Assembly: GCF_000215105.1 (NCBI RefSeq)
Contig: NC_015588.1
Span: 682,001 to 746,000 of the forward strand
Length of the DNA stretch: 64,000 nucleotides
Origin: Isoptericola variabilis 225
GTDB lineage: Bacteria > Actinomycetota > Actinomycetes > Actinomycetales > Cellulomonadaceae
Direction: 5' to 3'
Part shown: positions 56,445 to 64,000 of the stretch, in pieces
Numbering within the stretch: the first letter of the stretch is position 1
Layout of the letters: each line of letters begins with the position of its first letter
Notes under the pieces: model-generated
Databases searched by the model: none
Told to the model about the DNA's origin: nothing
Seen by the model: the letters and a program-made list of their open reading frames with translations, nothing else
Translations under genes and position numbers: made by a program

Positions 56445-57467
56445 TCAGAGCTTGCGCAGGCGCACGCGCTGCACCGAGTGGTCCGAGCCCTTCGTCAGCA
56501 CGAGCGTGGCCCGGCCGCGCGTCGGCAGGATGTTCTCCTCGAGGTTCGGCGCGTTGATCGCGTCCCAGATCGCGAGCGCGCGGGCGGTGGCCTCGGCGTC
56601 GGACAGGTCGGCGTAGCGGCGGAAGTACGACTCGGGCCGGCTGAACGCGGTCCGGCGCAGCTTGAGGAACCGGTCGACGTACCACTGGCGGATGTTGCGG
56701 GTGCGCGCGTCGACGTAGATCGAGAAGTCGAAGAAGTCGCTCACCGCGACGGTCGACTCGTCGACCGCCGACGGCCGCGCCGGCTGCAGCACGTTGAGAC
56801 CCTCGACGATGAGGACGTCGGGCTTGCGGACCACGATCTCCTCGCCCGGCACGATGTCGTAGACCACGTGCGAGTAGACCGGCGCGCGCACCTCCTCCTG
56901 ACCAGCCTTGATCTTCGAGAGGAAGCGGATGAGCGCCCTGCGGTCGTACGACTCCGGGAAGCCCTTGCGCTCCATCAGTCCCCGACGCCGCAGCTCGGCG
57001 TTGGGGTAGAGGAAGCCGTCGGTCGTGACGAGCTCGACGCGCGGGGTCTCGGGCCAGCGCGCCAGCATCTCGCGCAGCACGCGGGCCGTGGTCGACTTGC
57101 CGACGGCGACCGAGCCCGCGACGCCGATGACGTACGGCGTGCGGGGCGGCTCCTCGCGCAGGAACGTCGACGTCGCGCGGTGCAGGCCGGCCGTCGCGGT
57201 GACGTAGAGGTTGAGCAGGCGCGACAGCGGACGGTAGATCGCGTCGACCTCGGCGAGGTCGATCGGGTCGCCCAGGCCGCGGATCCGCTCGACGTCCTCG
57301 TCGGTCAGCGGCAGCGGCGTCGACTCCGAGAGCCGGCTCCACGCGGCGCGGTCCAGGTCGACGTACGGGGACGACGGCGCGAGGCGGGTCAGGTGGTCGC
57401 CGAGGGGGTGCGGACCCCCGGGACCGGACGCCGCCGCACCTGTCGTGTCGGAGAGCTGCGGTACCAC
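56445..57467 (-). CDS. coaA: Pantothenate kinase, type I
   Basis: This 340-residue kinase does the first step of coenzyme A synthesis. P-loop GSVAVGKST (from residue 118), TDGFLYPN, and GFPESYD are family hallmarks. GTG 57467 is supported by CAGAAT seven bases upstream. The N-terminal extension of about 35 residues is not conserved in general. Confidence 0.95.
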   Translation of the reverse strand: MVPQLSDTTGAAASGPGGPHPLGDHLTRLAPSSPYVDLDRAAWSRLSESTPLPLTDEDVERIRGLGDPIDLAEVDAIYRPLSRLLNLYVTATAGLHRATSTFLREEPPRTPYVIGVAGSVAVGKSTTARVLREMLARWPETPRVELVTTDGFLYPNAELRRRGLMERKGFPESYDRRALIRFLSKIKAGQEEVRAPVYSHVVYDIVPGEEIVVRKPDVLIVEGLNVLQPARPSAVDESTVAVSDFFDFSIYVDARTRNIRQWYVDRFLKLRRTAFSRPESYFRRYADLSDAEATARALAIWDAINAPNLEENILPTRGRATLVLTKGSDHSVQRVRLRKL

Positions 57468-57474
57468 CTGCCCG

Positions 57475-57480
57475 ATTCTG
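57475..57480 (-). promoter_or_regulatory. -10 for leaderless coaA
   Basis: On the minus strand CAGAAT lies seven bases before the coaA GTG, in the 53-bp gap after the DUF72 gene. Confidence 0.45.
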
Positions 57481-57520
57481 CCCGAGATCTCCGGGTGGTT
57501 CGGCACGCGCCCGGCGCCCG

Positions 57521-58357
57521 TCAGGCCCGTGGCCAGGGCTCGGCCACATCGGTGAGGCGCTCGAGCAGCCGCCGGGCGTCGCGCGGGGCGTGCGCGTGGC
57601 CGTCGTTGTCGAAGTACACGACGACGTCGTGGCCGGAGTCGTGCCGCTCGCGCACCCACGCGGCCCAGCGGTCGAGCAGCGCGTCGTCGTAGCGGCTCGT
57701 GTAGAGCGTCGTCGGCCCGTGGAGACGCACGTAGACGAGCCGCGCCGTCGTCTCCTCGAAGACGGGCCAGCGCCCGGCGCCGTCGGACGTCACGAGCGCC
57801 ACGTCGTGCTCGCGCAGGAGCCGCAGCGCGTCGGGGTCGGCGAACGACGCGTGCCGCGGCTCGAGCGCGTGGTGCAGCGGGCGGTCCTCGCCGGGGTCGG
57901 TCCACGGGTCGGCCTTGAGCTTGTCGTCGTGCTCGGTGGCGAGCTTCGCCGCCTCGGTCGTCGTGCGCGGCAGGAGGCGCAGGAAGCCCGCGAGGACGTC
58001 GAGGTCGAGCGTCGCCCGCTCCGGCAGCTGCCACAGGAACGGTCCGAGCCGGTCGCCGAGCGCCAGCACGCCGCTCGCGAAGAAGTTGGCGAGCGGGACC
58101 CGCACGTCGCGCAGCCGCTTCATGTGCGTGACGAAGCGGCCGCCCTTGACCGCGAACGTGAAGCCGTCGGGGACGCCGTCACGCCACCGCTCGTAGTACG
58201 GCGGCCGCTGCAGCGAGTAGAACGAGCCGTTGAGCTCGACGGTGGGGAAGATCGACGCCACGTGCTCGAGCTCGCGGCGCTGCGGCAGCCCGGACGGGTA
58301 GAAGCGGCCCCGCCACTCGGCGTAGCGCCATCCCGACAGCCCGACCCGAACCCCCAT
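57521..58357 (-). CDS. DUF72 domain-containing protein
   Basis: This 278-residue protein has the DUF72 (YecE-like) TIM-barrel pattern: [33 protein letters not shown] and VYVRLHGP, with [14 protein letters not shown] near the end. Its biochemical role is unknown. Divergent from glmS. Confidence 0.88.
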   Translation of the reverse strand: MGVRVGLSGWRYAEWRGRFYPSGLPQRRELEHVASIFPTVELNGSFYSLQRPPYYERWRDGVPDGFTFAVKGGRFVTHMKRLRDVRVPLANFFASGVLALGDRLGPFLWQLPERATLDLDVLAGFLRLLPRTTTEAAKLATEHDDKLKADPWTDPGEDRPLHHALEPRHASFADPDALRLLREHDVALVTSDGAGRWPVFEETTARLVYVRLHGPTTLYTSRYDDALLDRWAAWVRERHDSGHDVVVYFDNDGHAHAPRDARRLLERLTDVAEPWPRA

Positions 58358-58364
58358 GCTCGCG

Positions 58365-58370
58365 AGCGTA
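58365..58370 (-). promoter_or_regulatory. -10 for leaderless DUF72 gene
   Basis: On the minus strand TACGCT lies seven bases before the ATG. Confidence 0.5.
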
Positions 58371-58430
58371 GGCAGGTGTGCGTTCGCTCACCCGGGCGCC
58401 CCGCGAGCCGGGGGCCGGACGCGCCGCCGG

Positions 58431-58436
58431 TAGACT
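58431..58436 (+). promoter_or_regulatory. -10 for leaderless glmS
   Basis: TAGACT lies seven bases before the glmS ATG. Confidence 0.55.
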
Positions 58437-58443
58437 CGCCGCC

Positions 58444-60354
58444 ATGTGCGGAATCGTCGGCTACACCGGTCTGGGCCTGCTTCCTGCGGAGACGGCCGCC
58501 CTCGAGCAGGCCTCGCCGAAGGCCTCGGAGCACCCGCTCGAGGTGGCGCTCGAGGGGCTCAAGCGGCTCGAGTACCGGGGGTACGACTCGGCGGGCGTCG
58601 CGCTCGTCGGGCCGGACCAGGAGCACGTCTCGTTCGCCAAGAAGGCCGGCAAGCTCGGCAACCTCGTGGCCGAGCTCGAGGCGCAGCCCCTGCCGGCCGC
58701 GACCGCCGCGATCGGTCACACGCGCTGGGCCACGCACGGCGGGCCGACCGACACCAACGCGCACCCGCACCTCGCCGACGACGGCCGCCTCGCGGTGATC
58801 CACAACGGCATCATCGAGAACTTCGCGGCGCTGCGCCGCGAGCTCGCGGCCGACGGCGTCACGTTCCTCTCGGACACCGATACCGAGGTCGCGGCCCAGC
58901 TGCTCGCCAAGGAGTATCGCGCGTCGGGCGGCAACCTCACGGCCGCCATGGCGGCGACCGCGCGCCGCCTGGACGGCACGTTCACGCTGCTGGCCGTGCA
59001 CGCGGACGACCCGACGACGGTCGTCGGCGCCCGGCACGACTCGCCGCTCGTCGTCGGGCTCGGCGAGGGGGAGAACTTCCTCGGGTCCGACGTCGCCGCG
59101 TTCGTCGCCCACACCAAGGAGGCGCTCGAGCTCGGGCAGGACCAGGTCGTCACGATCACGCCGACGTCGGTCGACGTGACCGACTTCGACGGCAAGCCCG
59201 CGCAGGCCAAGCGCTTCACGGTCGACTGGGACGCCGCGGCCGCCGAGAAGGGCGGCTTCGACTCCTTCATGGACAAGGAGATCCACGACCAGCCGCACGC
59301 CGTCGCCGACACGCTCCTGGGCCGCACCGACGAGCAGGGCAACATCGTGCTCGACGACCTGCGCATCGACGAGGCGGTCCTGCGGGCCGTCGACAAGATC
59401 ATCGTCGTCGCGTGCGGCACCGCCGCCTACGCGGGCCACGTCGCCAAGTACGCCATCGAGCACTGGTGCCGCATCCCGGTCGAGGTCGAGCTCGCGCACG
59501 AGTTCCGCTACCGCGACCCGATCGTCAACGAGAAGACGCTCGTCGTCGCGATCTCCCAGTCCGGCGAGACCATGGACACGCTCATGGCCGTCCGGCACGC
59601 GCGCGAGCAGGGCGCCAAGGTCCTCGCGATCGTCAACACCAACGGCTCGACGATCCCGCGCGAGTCCGACGCGGTCCTCTACACGCACGCCGGGCCCGAG
59701 ATCGCCGTCGCGTCGACCAAGGCGTTCCTCGCCCAGATCACCGCCGCCTACCTCCTGGGCCTCTACCTGGCCCAGCTGCGGGGCAACAAGTTCCCCGACG
59801 AGGTGGCCGCGCTGCTCGACGAGCTGCGCGAGATGCCGCGCAAGATCCAGACGGTGCTCGAGCGCAGCGAGTACGTGCGCGCGACCGCGAGGTCCATGGC
59901 CGACGAGGACAAGGTGCTGTTCCTCGGCCGCCACGTCGGATTCCCCGTCGCGCTCGAGGGTGCGCTCAAGCTCAAGGAGCTCGCGTACATCCACGCCGAG
60001 GGCTTCGCCGCCGGCGAGCTCAAGCACGGCCCGATCGCCCTGATCGACGAGGGCCAGCCGGTGTTCGTCGTCGTGCCGTCGCCGCGCGGTCGCGACCAGC
60101 TGCACTCGAAGGTCGTCTCGAACATCCAGGAGATCCGGGCGCGCGGTGCGCGCACGCTCGTCATCGCGGAGGACGGCGACGACGAGGTGCGCAAGTACGC
60201 CGACGAGATCTTCTGGATCCCGCAGTCCCCGACGCTGCTCCAGCCGCTGCTCGCCGTCGTGCCCCTGCAGATCTTCGCCATGGCGCTCGCCACGGCCAAG
60301 GGCCTCGACGTCGACCAGCCGCGCAACCTGGCGAAGTCGGTCACGGTCGAGTAG
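58444..60354 (+). CDS. glmS: Glutamine-fructose-6-phosphate aminotransferase (isomerising)
   Basis: This 636-residue enzyme makes glucosamine-6-phosphate. It has the N-terminal glutaminase domain with catalytic C2 (MCGIVGYTG), GHTRWATHG, then two SIS sugar-isomerase domains (VACGTAAYAGHVAKY, SQSGETMDTL) and ends NLAKSVTVE. The start is fixed by the need for Cys at position 2. No glmS ribozyme is seen, since the mRNA is probably leaderless. Confidence 0.97.
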   Translation: MCGIVGYTGLGLLPAETAALEQASPKASEHPLEVALEGLKRLEYRGYDSAGVALVGPDQEHVSFAKKAGKLGNLVAELEAQPLPAATAAIGHTRWATHGGPTDTNAHPHLADDGRLAVIHNGIIENFAALRRELAADGVTFLSDTDTEVAAQLLAKEYRASGGNLTAAMAATARRLDGTFTLLAVHADDPTTVVGARHDSPLVVGLGEGENFLGSDVAAFVAHTKEALELGQDQVVTITPTSVDVTDFDGKPAQAKRFTVDWDAAAAEKGGFDSFMDKEIHDQPHAVADTLLGRTDEQGNIVLDDLRIDEAVLRAVDKIIVVACGTAAYAGHVAKYAIEHWCRIPVEVELAHEFRYRDPIVNEKTLVVAISQSGETMDTLMAVRHAREQGAKVLAIVNTNGSTIPRESDAVLYTHAGPEIAVASTKAFLAQITAAYLLGLYLAQLRGNKFPDEVAALLDELREMPRKIQTVLERSEYVRATARSMADEDKVLFLGRHVGFPVALEGALKLKELAYIHAEGFAAGELKHGPIALIDEGQPVFVVVPSPRGRDQLHSKVVSNIQEIRARGARTLVIAEDGDDEVRKYADEIFWIPQSPTLLQPLLAVVPLQIFAMALATAKGLDVDQPRNLAKSVTVE

Positions 60355-60402
60355 CCGCGCGACGCGCTCCGCAGCGTGCACGACTCTGTGGGTGGGTCGG
60401 GG

Positions 60403-60408
60403 CAGGAT
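60403..60408 (+). promoter_or_regulatory. -10-like hexamer for MazG-like gene
   Basis: CAGGAT lies six bases before ATG 60415. Confidence 0.4.
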
Positions 60409-60414
60409 CGGCCC

Positions 60415-60786
60415 ATGGAGCTGAAGGACCTCGCCGACGAGCTGGAGATCATCTCGCGCGTGTACGAGCGCCGGTTCGGCGTCGAGCGGACGGACGACTG
60501 GCTCGTGCTCAAGCTGCACGAGGAGGTCGGCGAGCTCACGCAGGCCTACCTCGCGGCGTCGGGCCGCTCGCGCGACCGGGGCGAGGAGCCGGGGGAGGCC
60601 GACACGGCGTTCCGCGCCGAGCTCGCGGACGTGCTCGCCCAGCTGCTGCTCGTGGCGCGCCGGTTCGACGTCGACCTCGAGGCCGAGGTGGAGCGCAAGT
60701 GGTTCCGCTGGCGGCACCTCGTCGAGCCGCAGGACGAGGACGGCGTGCGGACGCACGTCCGGGAGGCCGCGGCGCCGGGCGCCTAG
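60415..60786 (+). CDS. MazG-like nucleotide pyrophosphatase family protein
   Basis: This 123-residue helical protein has the all-alpha NTP pyrophosphatase motifs LHEEVGELTQAY (EExxE) and AELADVLAQLL (ExxD), which bind Mg2+. Such proteins clear abnormal nucleotides; the substrate is unknown. Its stop overlaps the -10 of acpS. Confidence 0.75.
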   Translation: MELKDLADELEIISRVYERRFGVERTDDWLVLKLHEEVGELTQAYLAASGRSRDRGEEPGEADTAFRAELADVLAQLLLVARRFDVDLEAEVERKWFRWRHLVEPQDEDGVRTHVREAAAPGA

Positions 60787-60789
60787 AGT
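60784..60789 (+). promoter_or_regulatory. -10 for leaderless acpS
   Basis: TAGAGT lies six bases before the GTG; its TAG is also the stop codon of the preceding gene. Confidence 0.55.
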
Positions 60790-60795
60790 GGGCCC

Positions 60796-61146
60796 GTGAT
60801 CATCGGGGTGGGCATCGACGTCGTCGACGTCGGACGGTTCATGGCGACGCTCGAGCGCACGCCGCGCCTGCGCGAGAAGCTCTTCACCGCCGAGGAGCGG
60901 GACCTGCCGGACTCGTCGCTCGCCGCCCGGTTCGCCGCCAAGGAGGCCATCGCCAAGGCGTTCGGCGCGCCCGGCACCATGCACTGGCACGACGCGACGG
61001 TGCGCCGGGTCGCGGGCGGGCCGCCCGAGGTCGAGCTGCGCGGGACGGTGCAGGCGCGCGCCGAGGAGCTCGGCGTCAAGCACCTGCACCTGTCGATCTC
61101 GCACGACGCCGGCATCGCCTCCGCGATGGTGGTCGCGGAAGGCTGA
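60796..61146 (+). CDS. acpS: Holo-[acyl-carrier-protein] synthase
   Basis: This 116-residue enzyme transfers phosphopantetheine from CoA to apo-ACP. Metal sites are D8 ([14 protein letters not shown]) and the Glu of [29 protein letters not shown] ends the fold. CoA supply by coaA is nearby. Confidence 0.95.
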   Translation: MIIGVGIDVVDVGRFMATLERTPRLREKLFTAEERDLPDSSLAARFAAKEAIAKAFGAPGTMHWHDATVRRVAGGPPEVELRGTVQARAEELGVKHLHLSISHDAGIASAMVVAEG

Positions 61147-61167
61147 CGCCGGCGTCGCACGGGTCGC

Positions 61168-62223
61168 TCAGTCCTGCAGCTCGGGGATGACCTTGCGCTG
61201 GAAGAGCTCGATCTGGTCGCGGTCCGCCACGGCGTTCGGGAAGTACGTGATCGCGTACGTCATGCCGCGGGACTTGAGGTCCTGGAGCGTCTCGACGATC
61301 TGCTCGGGCGTGCCGACCAGGGGGCCGTTGCGCCAGTTGTGCACCTCGCGCTCGCCCGCGTCGTTCGGGGCGTACCGGCCGAAGTGCGACTCGATCCACG
61401 CCATGCGGTCGTCGACCTCGGCCTGGTTCTCGCCGATGACGACGTTGTAGTCGGCCGAGCGGGTGATCGCGCCGAAGTCCGTGCCGACGTCGGCGCAGTG
61501 CTGCTCGAGGATCTTCGACTTGTGCGTGAACGTCTCGGGGTCGCCCGCGAAGTTCGTGTACTGGGCGAACCGGGCCGCGATCCGCAGCGTCTTCCGCTCG
61601 CCGCCGCCCGCGATCCACAGGGGGATGCTCGGCACCTCGGCGCCGCCCTCGCCGACCGGCAGCTTCTGCAGCGGCTGCGGGTAGCACAGCGCGCCGTCGA
61701 CCTGGTAGCGCTTGCCCTCGAACGTGCCCGAGGACCCGGTGCGCCACATGGCCGTCATGATCTGCACGCCCTCGTCGAGCGCGCGCAGCCGCTCGCCCGC
61801 GCTCGGGAAGCCGTAGCCGTAGGCGCGCCACTCGTGCTCGTACCACCCGGCGCCGATGCCCATCTGGACGCGCCCGCCCGAGATGGCGTCGACCGTCGAG
61901 GCGACCTTCGCCAGGTAGGTCGGCTGCCTGTACGACATGCACGTGCACATCTGGCCGAGCTTGACGCGCTGCGACGACGCGGCGAACGCGGCCATGAGCG
62001 ACCACGCCTCGTGCGTCGCCTCGGTGCTCGGCACCGGGACGGTGTGGAAGTGGTCGTACACCCACACGGAGTCCCAGGCGAACTCGCCGCCCGGGATCGC
62101 CTCGCCCGCCGCGGCGTTGTCGGCGTAGTGGAGGAGAGACAGCATCGTCTCCCAGTGCTGCTCCGGCGGGACGTCGGTGAGCGAGTGCCGCCAGCCCTGC
62201 GGGATGAAGAGTCCGAATCGCAT
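61168..62223 (-). CDS. LLM class flavin/F420-dependent oxidoreductase
   Basis: This 351-residue protein has the luciferase-like TIM barrel: MRFGLFIPQGW, WDSVWVYDHFHTVP, KLGQMCTCMSYRQPTYLAKV, then GRVQMGIGAGWYEHEWRAYG and PLWIAGGGERKTLRIAARFA. This pattern is typical of actinobacterial F420-dependent enzymes; the substrate cannot be told. Confidence 0.9.
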   Translation of the reverse strand: MRFGLFIPQGWRHSLTDVPPEQHWETMLSLLHYADNAAAGEAIPGGEFAWDSVWVYDHFHTVPVPSTEATHEAWSLMAAFAASSQRVKLGQMCTCMSYRQPTYLAKVASTVDAISGGRVQMGIGAGWYEHEWRAYGYGFPSAGERLRALDEGVQIMTAMWRTGSSGTFEGKRYQVDGALCYPQPLQKLPVGEGGAEVPSIPLWIAGGGERKTLRIAARFAQYTNFAGDPETFTHKSKILEQHCADVGTDFGAITRSADYNVVIGENQAEVDDRMAWIESHFGRYAPNDAGEREVHNWRNGPLVGTPEQIVETLQDLKSRGMTYAITYFPNAVADRDQIELFQRKVIPELQD

Positions 62224-62230
62224 GGTCCCG

Positions 62231-62236
62231 AGCCTA
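62231..62236 (-). promoter_or_regulatory. -10 for leaderless LLM oxidoreductase gene
   Basis: On the minus strand TAGGCT lies seven bases before the ATG. Confidence 0.55.
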
Positions 62237-62289
62237 TGCCCGACGTCGGGCTCACGCCGGGGTGTCCGGCGTGGTGGCGGCGCCCCACG

Positions 62290-62295
62290 TATGTT
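62290..62295 (+). promoter_or_regulatory. -10 for leaderless nnr
   Basis: TATGTT lies six bases before the ATG at 62302. Confidence 0.5.
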
Positions 62296-62301
62296 CGTCG
62301 C

Positions 62302-63843
62302 ATGATCGAGGCCTGGTCCGCCGCGGACGTCCGCGCCGCCGAGGAGCCGCTGCTCGCGGCCGGGGTCCCGCTCATGGAGCGGGCCTCTTTCGCGCTCGCC
62401 ACGCAGGTGCTCCGGGACCTGCGTGCCCGACGGCGGTCGGTGCGCGGCGCTCGCGTCGCACTTCTCGTGGGGGCCGGGAACAACGGGGGCGACGCGCTGC
62501 ACGCCGGGGCGTATCTCGCCCGCCGCGGGGTCGCGGTCACCGCGGTGCTCGTCGCCGAGCGCGCCCACGCCGCCGGGCTCGCGGCGCTGCGTGCCGCCGG
62601 CGGGCGCGTCGAGGCGCTGCACGAGGCGCCGGAGCGGCTCGGTGGCGTCGCCGGCGACGTGGCGCGCTCCGACGTCGTGCTCGACGGGCTGCTCGGCATC
62701 GGCGCGCGCGGCGCGCTGCGCGGCCTCGCCGCCGACCTGGTCCGGGTGCTCGACGCCGGCCCCCGGCCCTGGGTGGTGGCCGTCGACCTGCCGTCGGGCA
62801 TCGGCGTCGACGACGGCACGGTGCCCGGCCCCGTGCTGCGCGCCGACCGCACGGTCACGTTCGGCGCGGCCAAGCCGGGCCTGCTGCTGCCGCCCGCCGC
62901 GCACCTCGTGGGCGAGCTGACCGTCGTCGACATCGGGCTGGCGCTCCGCGCCGAGCCCGCGGTGCGGCGGCTCGAGCCCGCCGACGTCGGGCGCGCGTGG
63001 CCGGTACCGGGACCGGGAGACCACAAGTACACCCGCGGCGTGGTCGGCGTCGTCGCGGGGACGTCGACGTACCCCGGCGCGGCGGTGCTCGCGGCGTCCG
63101 CGGCCGTGCGGGCCGGGGCCGGCATGGTGCGGTACGTGGGTCCGCCCGCGGTCGGGCAGGCCGTCCTCGCCGTCCGGCCCGAGGTCGTCACCGCTCCCGG
63201 CCGGGTGCAGGCGTGGGCGCTCGGGTCGGGGGTGCCGGTCGGGTTCGGCACGGCACAGGCCGGCCGGGACGAGGGCCAGCACCGGCGGGCGCGCACGGCG
63301 CTCGCGGAGGCCGCCGGCCGGCCGGGCTCGCCGGTCGAGCGGACCGTGCCGGCCGTCGTCGACGCGGGCGGCCTGGACCTGCTCGAGCCGACGTCGCCGC
63401 CGTGGTTCGTGCTCACCCCGCACGCCGGCGAGCTCGCCGCGCTCCTGCGCCGGCGCGGCGAGGACGTCGAGCGCGAGGCGGTCGAGGCGGAGCCCGTGCG
63501 CTGGGCGCGGCGCGCCCGCGAGCTCACCGGAGCCACCGTGCTCCTCAAGGGCTCCGTGACGGTCGTCGCGGGGATGGACGGCACCTACGCGCAGGCCGAC
63601 GCGCCCGCGTGGCTCGCCACCGCCGGCTCGGGCGACGTGCTCGCCGGCGTGCTCGGCGCGATGCTCGCCGCACGGTCCGCCGACGTCGTGGGGCGGCCGG
63701 CGCTCTCTGCCGAGGTCGCGTCCGCGACCGCGCTCATGCACGGGCTCGCCTGGCGGAGGGCCGGTCAGGGCGGGCCGGTCGCGGCGCTCGAGATCGCCGG
63801 GGCGGTGCCCGCCGTCGTCGCCGACCTGCTGCCGCGCGGCTGA
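62302..63843 (+). CDS. nnr: Bifunctional NAD(P)HX epimerase / dehydratase
   Basis: This 513-residue enzyme repairs hydrated NAD(P)H. The N-terminal epimerase domain (YjeF_N: VGAGNNGGDALHAGAYLARR, VVAVDLPSGIGVDDG) covers about residues 1-225. The C-terminal ADP-dependent dehydratase domain (HKYTRGVVGVVAGTSTYPGA, VLTPHAGELAALL, ATAGSGDVLAGVLGAML) follows. Both halves are complete. Confidence 0.93.
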   Translation: MIEAWSAADVRAAEEPLLAAGVPLMERASFALATQVLRDLRARRRSVRGARVALLVGAGNNGGDALHAGAYLARRGVAVTAVLVAERAHAAGLAALRAAGGRVEALHEAPERLGGVAGDVARSDVVLDGLLGIGARGALRGLAADLVRVLDAGPRPWVVAVDLPSGIGVDDGTVPGPVLRADRTVTFGAAKPGLLLPPAAHLVGELTVVDIGLALRAEPAVRRLEPADVGRAWPVPGPGDHKYTRGVVGVVAGTSTYPGAAVLAASAAVRAGAGMVRYVGPPAVGQAVLAVRPEVVTAPGRVQAWALGSGVPVGFGTAQAGRDEGQHRRARTALAEAAGRPGSPVERTVPAVVDAGGLDLLEPTSPPWFVLTPHAGELAALLRRRGEDVEREAVEAEPVRWARRARELTGATVLLKGSVTVVAGMDGTYAQADAPAWLATAGSGDVLAGVLGAMLAARSADVVGRPALSAEVASATALMHGLAWRRAGQGGPVAALEIAGAVPAVVADLLPRG

Positions 63844-63855
63844 GCCCCGGTTCTC

Positions 63856-63928
63856 GCCGAGGTCGTACCGCAGGTCGCGACGTCGTACACCCGGCGTACG
63901 ACCTCGCGACCGGAGGTACGACCTCGGC
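63856..63928. repeat. 73-nt palindromic element, copy 2
   Basis: Arms GCCGAGGTCGTACCGCAGGT... and its complement (33 nt, three mismatches) flank the 7-nt loop ACCCGGC. It begins 12 bases after the nnr stop and reaches to two bases before the SDR stop codon, so it sits between convergent genes. See copy 1 at 27147. Confidence 0.9.
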
Positions 63929-63929
63929 G

Positions 63930-64000
63930 TCAGCGGGTCGTGAACGCGCCGCCGTTCACGTGCAGCGTCTGGCCGGTGACGTGGCGGGCGCCGGGCGACG
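63930..64000 (-). CDS. Short-chain dehydrogenase/reductase, C-terminus only
   Basis: Only 23 residues lie in the window (SPGARHVTGQTLHVNGGAFT, then TR and the stop). VTGQTLHVNGG is the typical end of FabG-like SDR enzymes. The start lies beyond the window. Confidence 0.7.
   Translation of the reverse strand, partial: SPGARHVTGQTLHVNGGAFTTR

Noticed and set aside
58358..58443. glmS ribozyme upstream of glmS
   Set aside because: The gap is only 86 bp, the -10 is seven bases from the ATG and no ribozyme core is seen.

Overview
The window is 64 kb of very GC-rich DNA from an actinobacterium. Gene order (tRNA-Trp, secE, nusG, rplKA, rplJL, rpoBC, rpsLG, fusA, tuf, S10, spc and alpha operons), the TTG start of rpoB, GTG-rich starts, F420-type enzymes and the many leaderless genes all fit Actinomycetota. 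I infer Micrococcales of the Cellulomonas / Cellulosimicrobium type. No insertion sequence, prophage, CRISPR array or rRNA gene is visible.

Left part (1-9040), mostly minus strand: a truncated lipoprotein with a peptidoglycan-binding domain, a SHOCT membrane protein, two NarL/LuxR-type two-component systems, an adenosine deaminase and an ABC-2 exporter. The exporter ATPase and permease run into the second kinase/regulator pair with overlapping ends (9040 to 5406). A YcaQ-like winged-helix protein lies on the plus strand at 3225-4316.

Central part (9261-48869), plus strand: the information-processing block. tRNA-Trp and secE-nusG-rplK-rplA come first. An accessory cassette at 12231-17865 then separates rplA from rplJ. 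It encodes a sigma-70-type factor, a 175-residue two-part protein, a cytoplasmic-looking subtilase with a complete catalytic triad, and a TPR protein with a caspase-like CHAT domain. This cassette is the best candidate for a poorly described system: a sigma-controlled pair of proteases. After it come rplJL behind an L10-leader-like RNA, rpoBC, rpsL-rpsG-fusA-tuf, the S10 operon, the spc operon, secY-adk-map, and infA-rpmJ-rpsM-rpsK-rpoA-rplQ. rpsD is absent from its usual place between rpsK and rpoA.

Right part (48961-64000): an alpha/beta hydrolase, a ROK kinase, truA, a DUF5709 protein, rplM-rpsI, glmM-def, a DedA protein, coaA, a DUF72 protein, glmS, a MazG-like pyrophosphatase, acpS, an LLM-family oxidoreductase, nnr, and the C-terminus of an SDR enzyme. 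Cell-wall precursor supply (glmM, glmS), CoA and acyl carrier supply (coaA, acpS), and protein maturation (map, def) recur here.

Two start styles coexist. Ribosomal genes mostly have Shine-Dalgarno sites and close coupling (TGATG, ATGA, GTGA). Most other genes show a -10-like hexamer exactly 6 or 7 bases before the start codon, which points to leaderless mRNAs. Non-coding structure of note includes a 73-nt palindromic element present twice (27147-27219, 63856-63928), a 48-nt near-perfect palindrome inside a histidine kinase gene (1916-1963), and a 72-bp direct duplication plus a 19-bp inverted repeat after truA (51457-51713).
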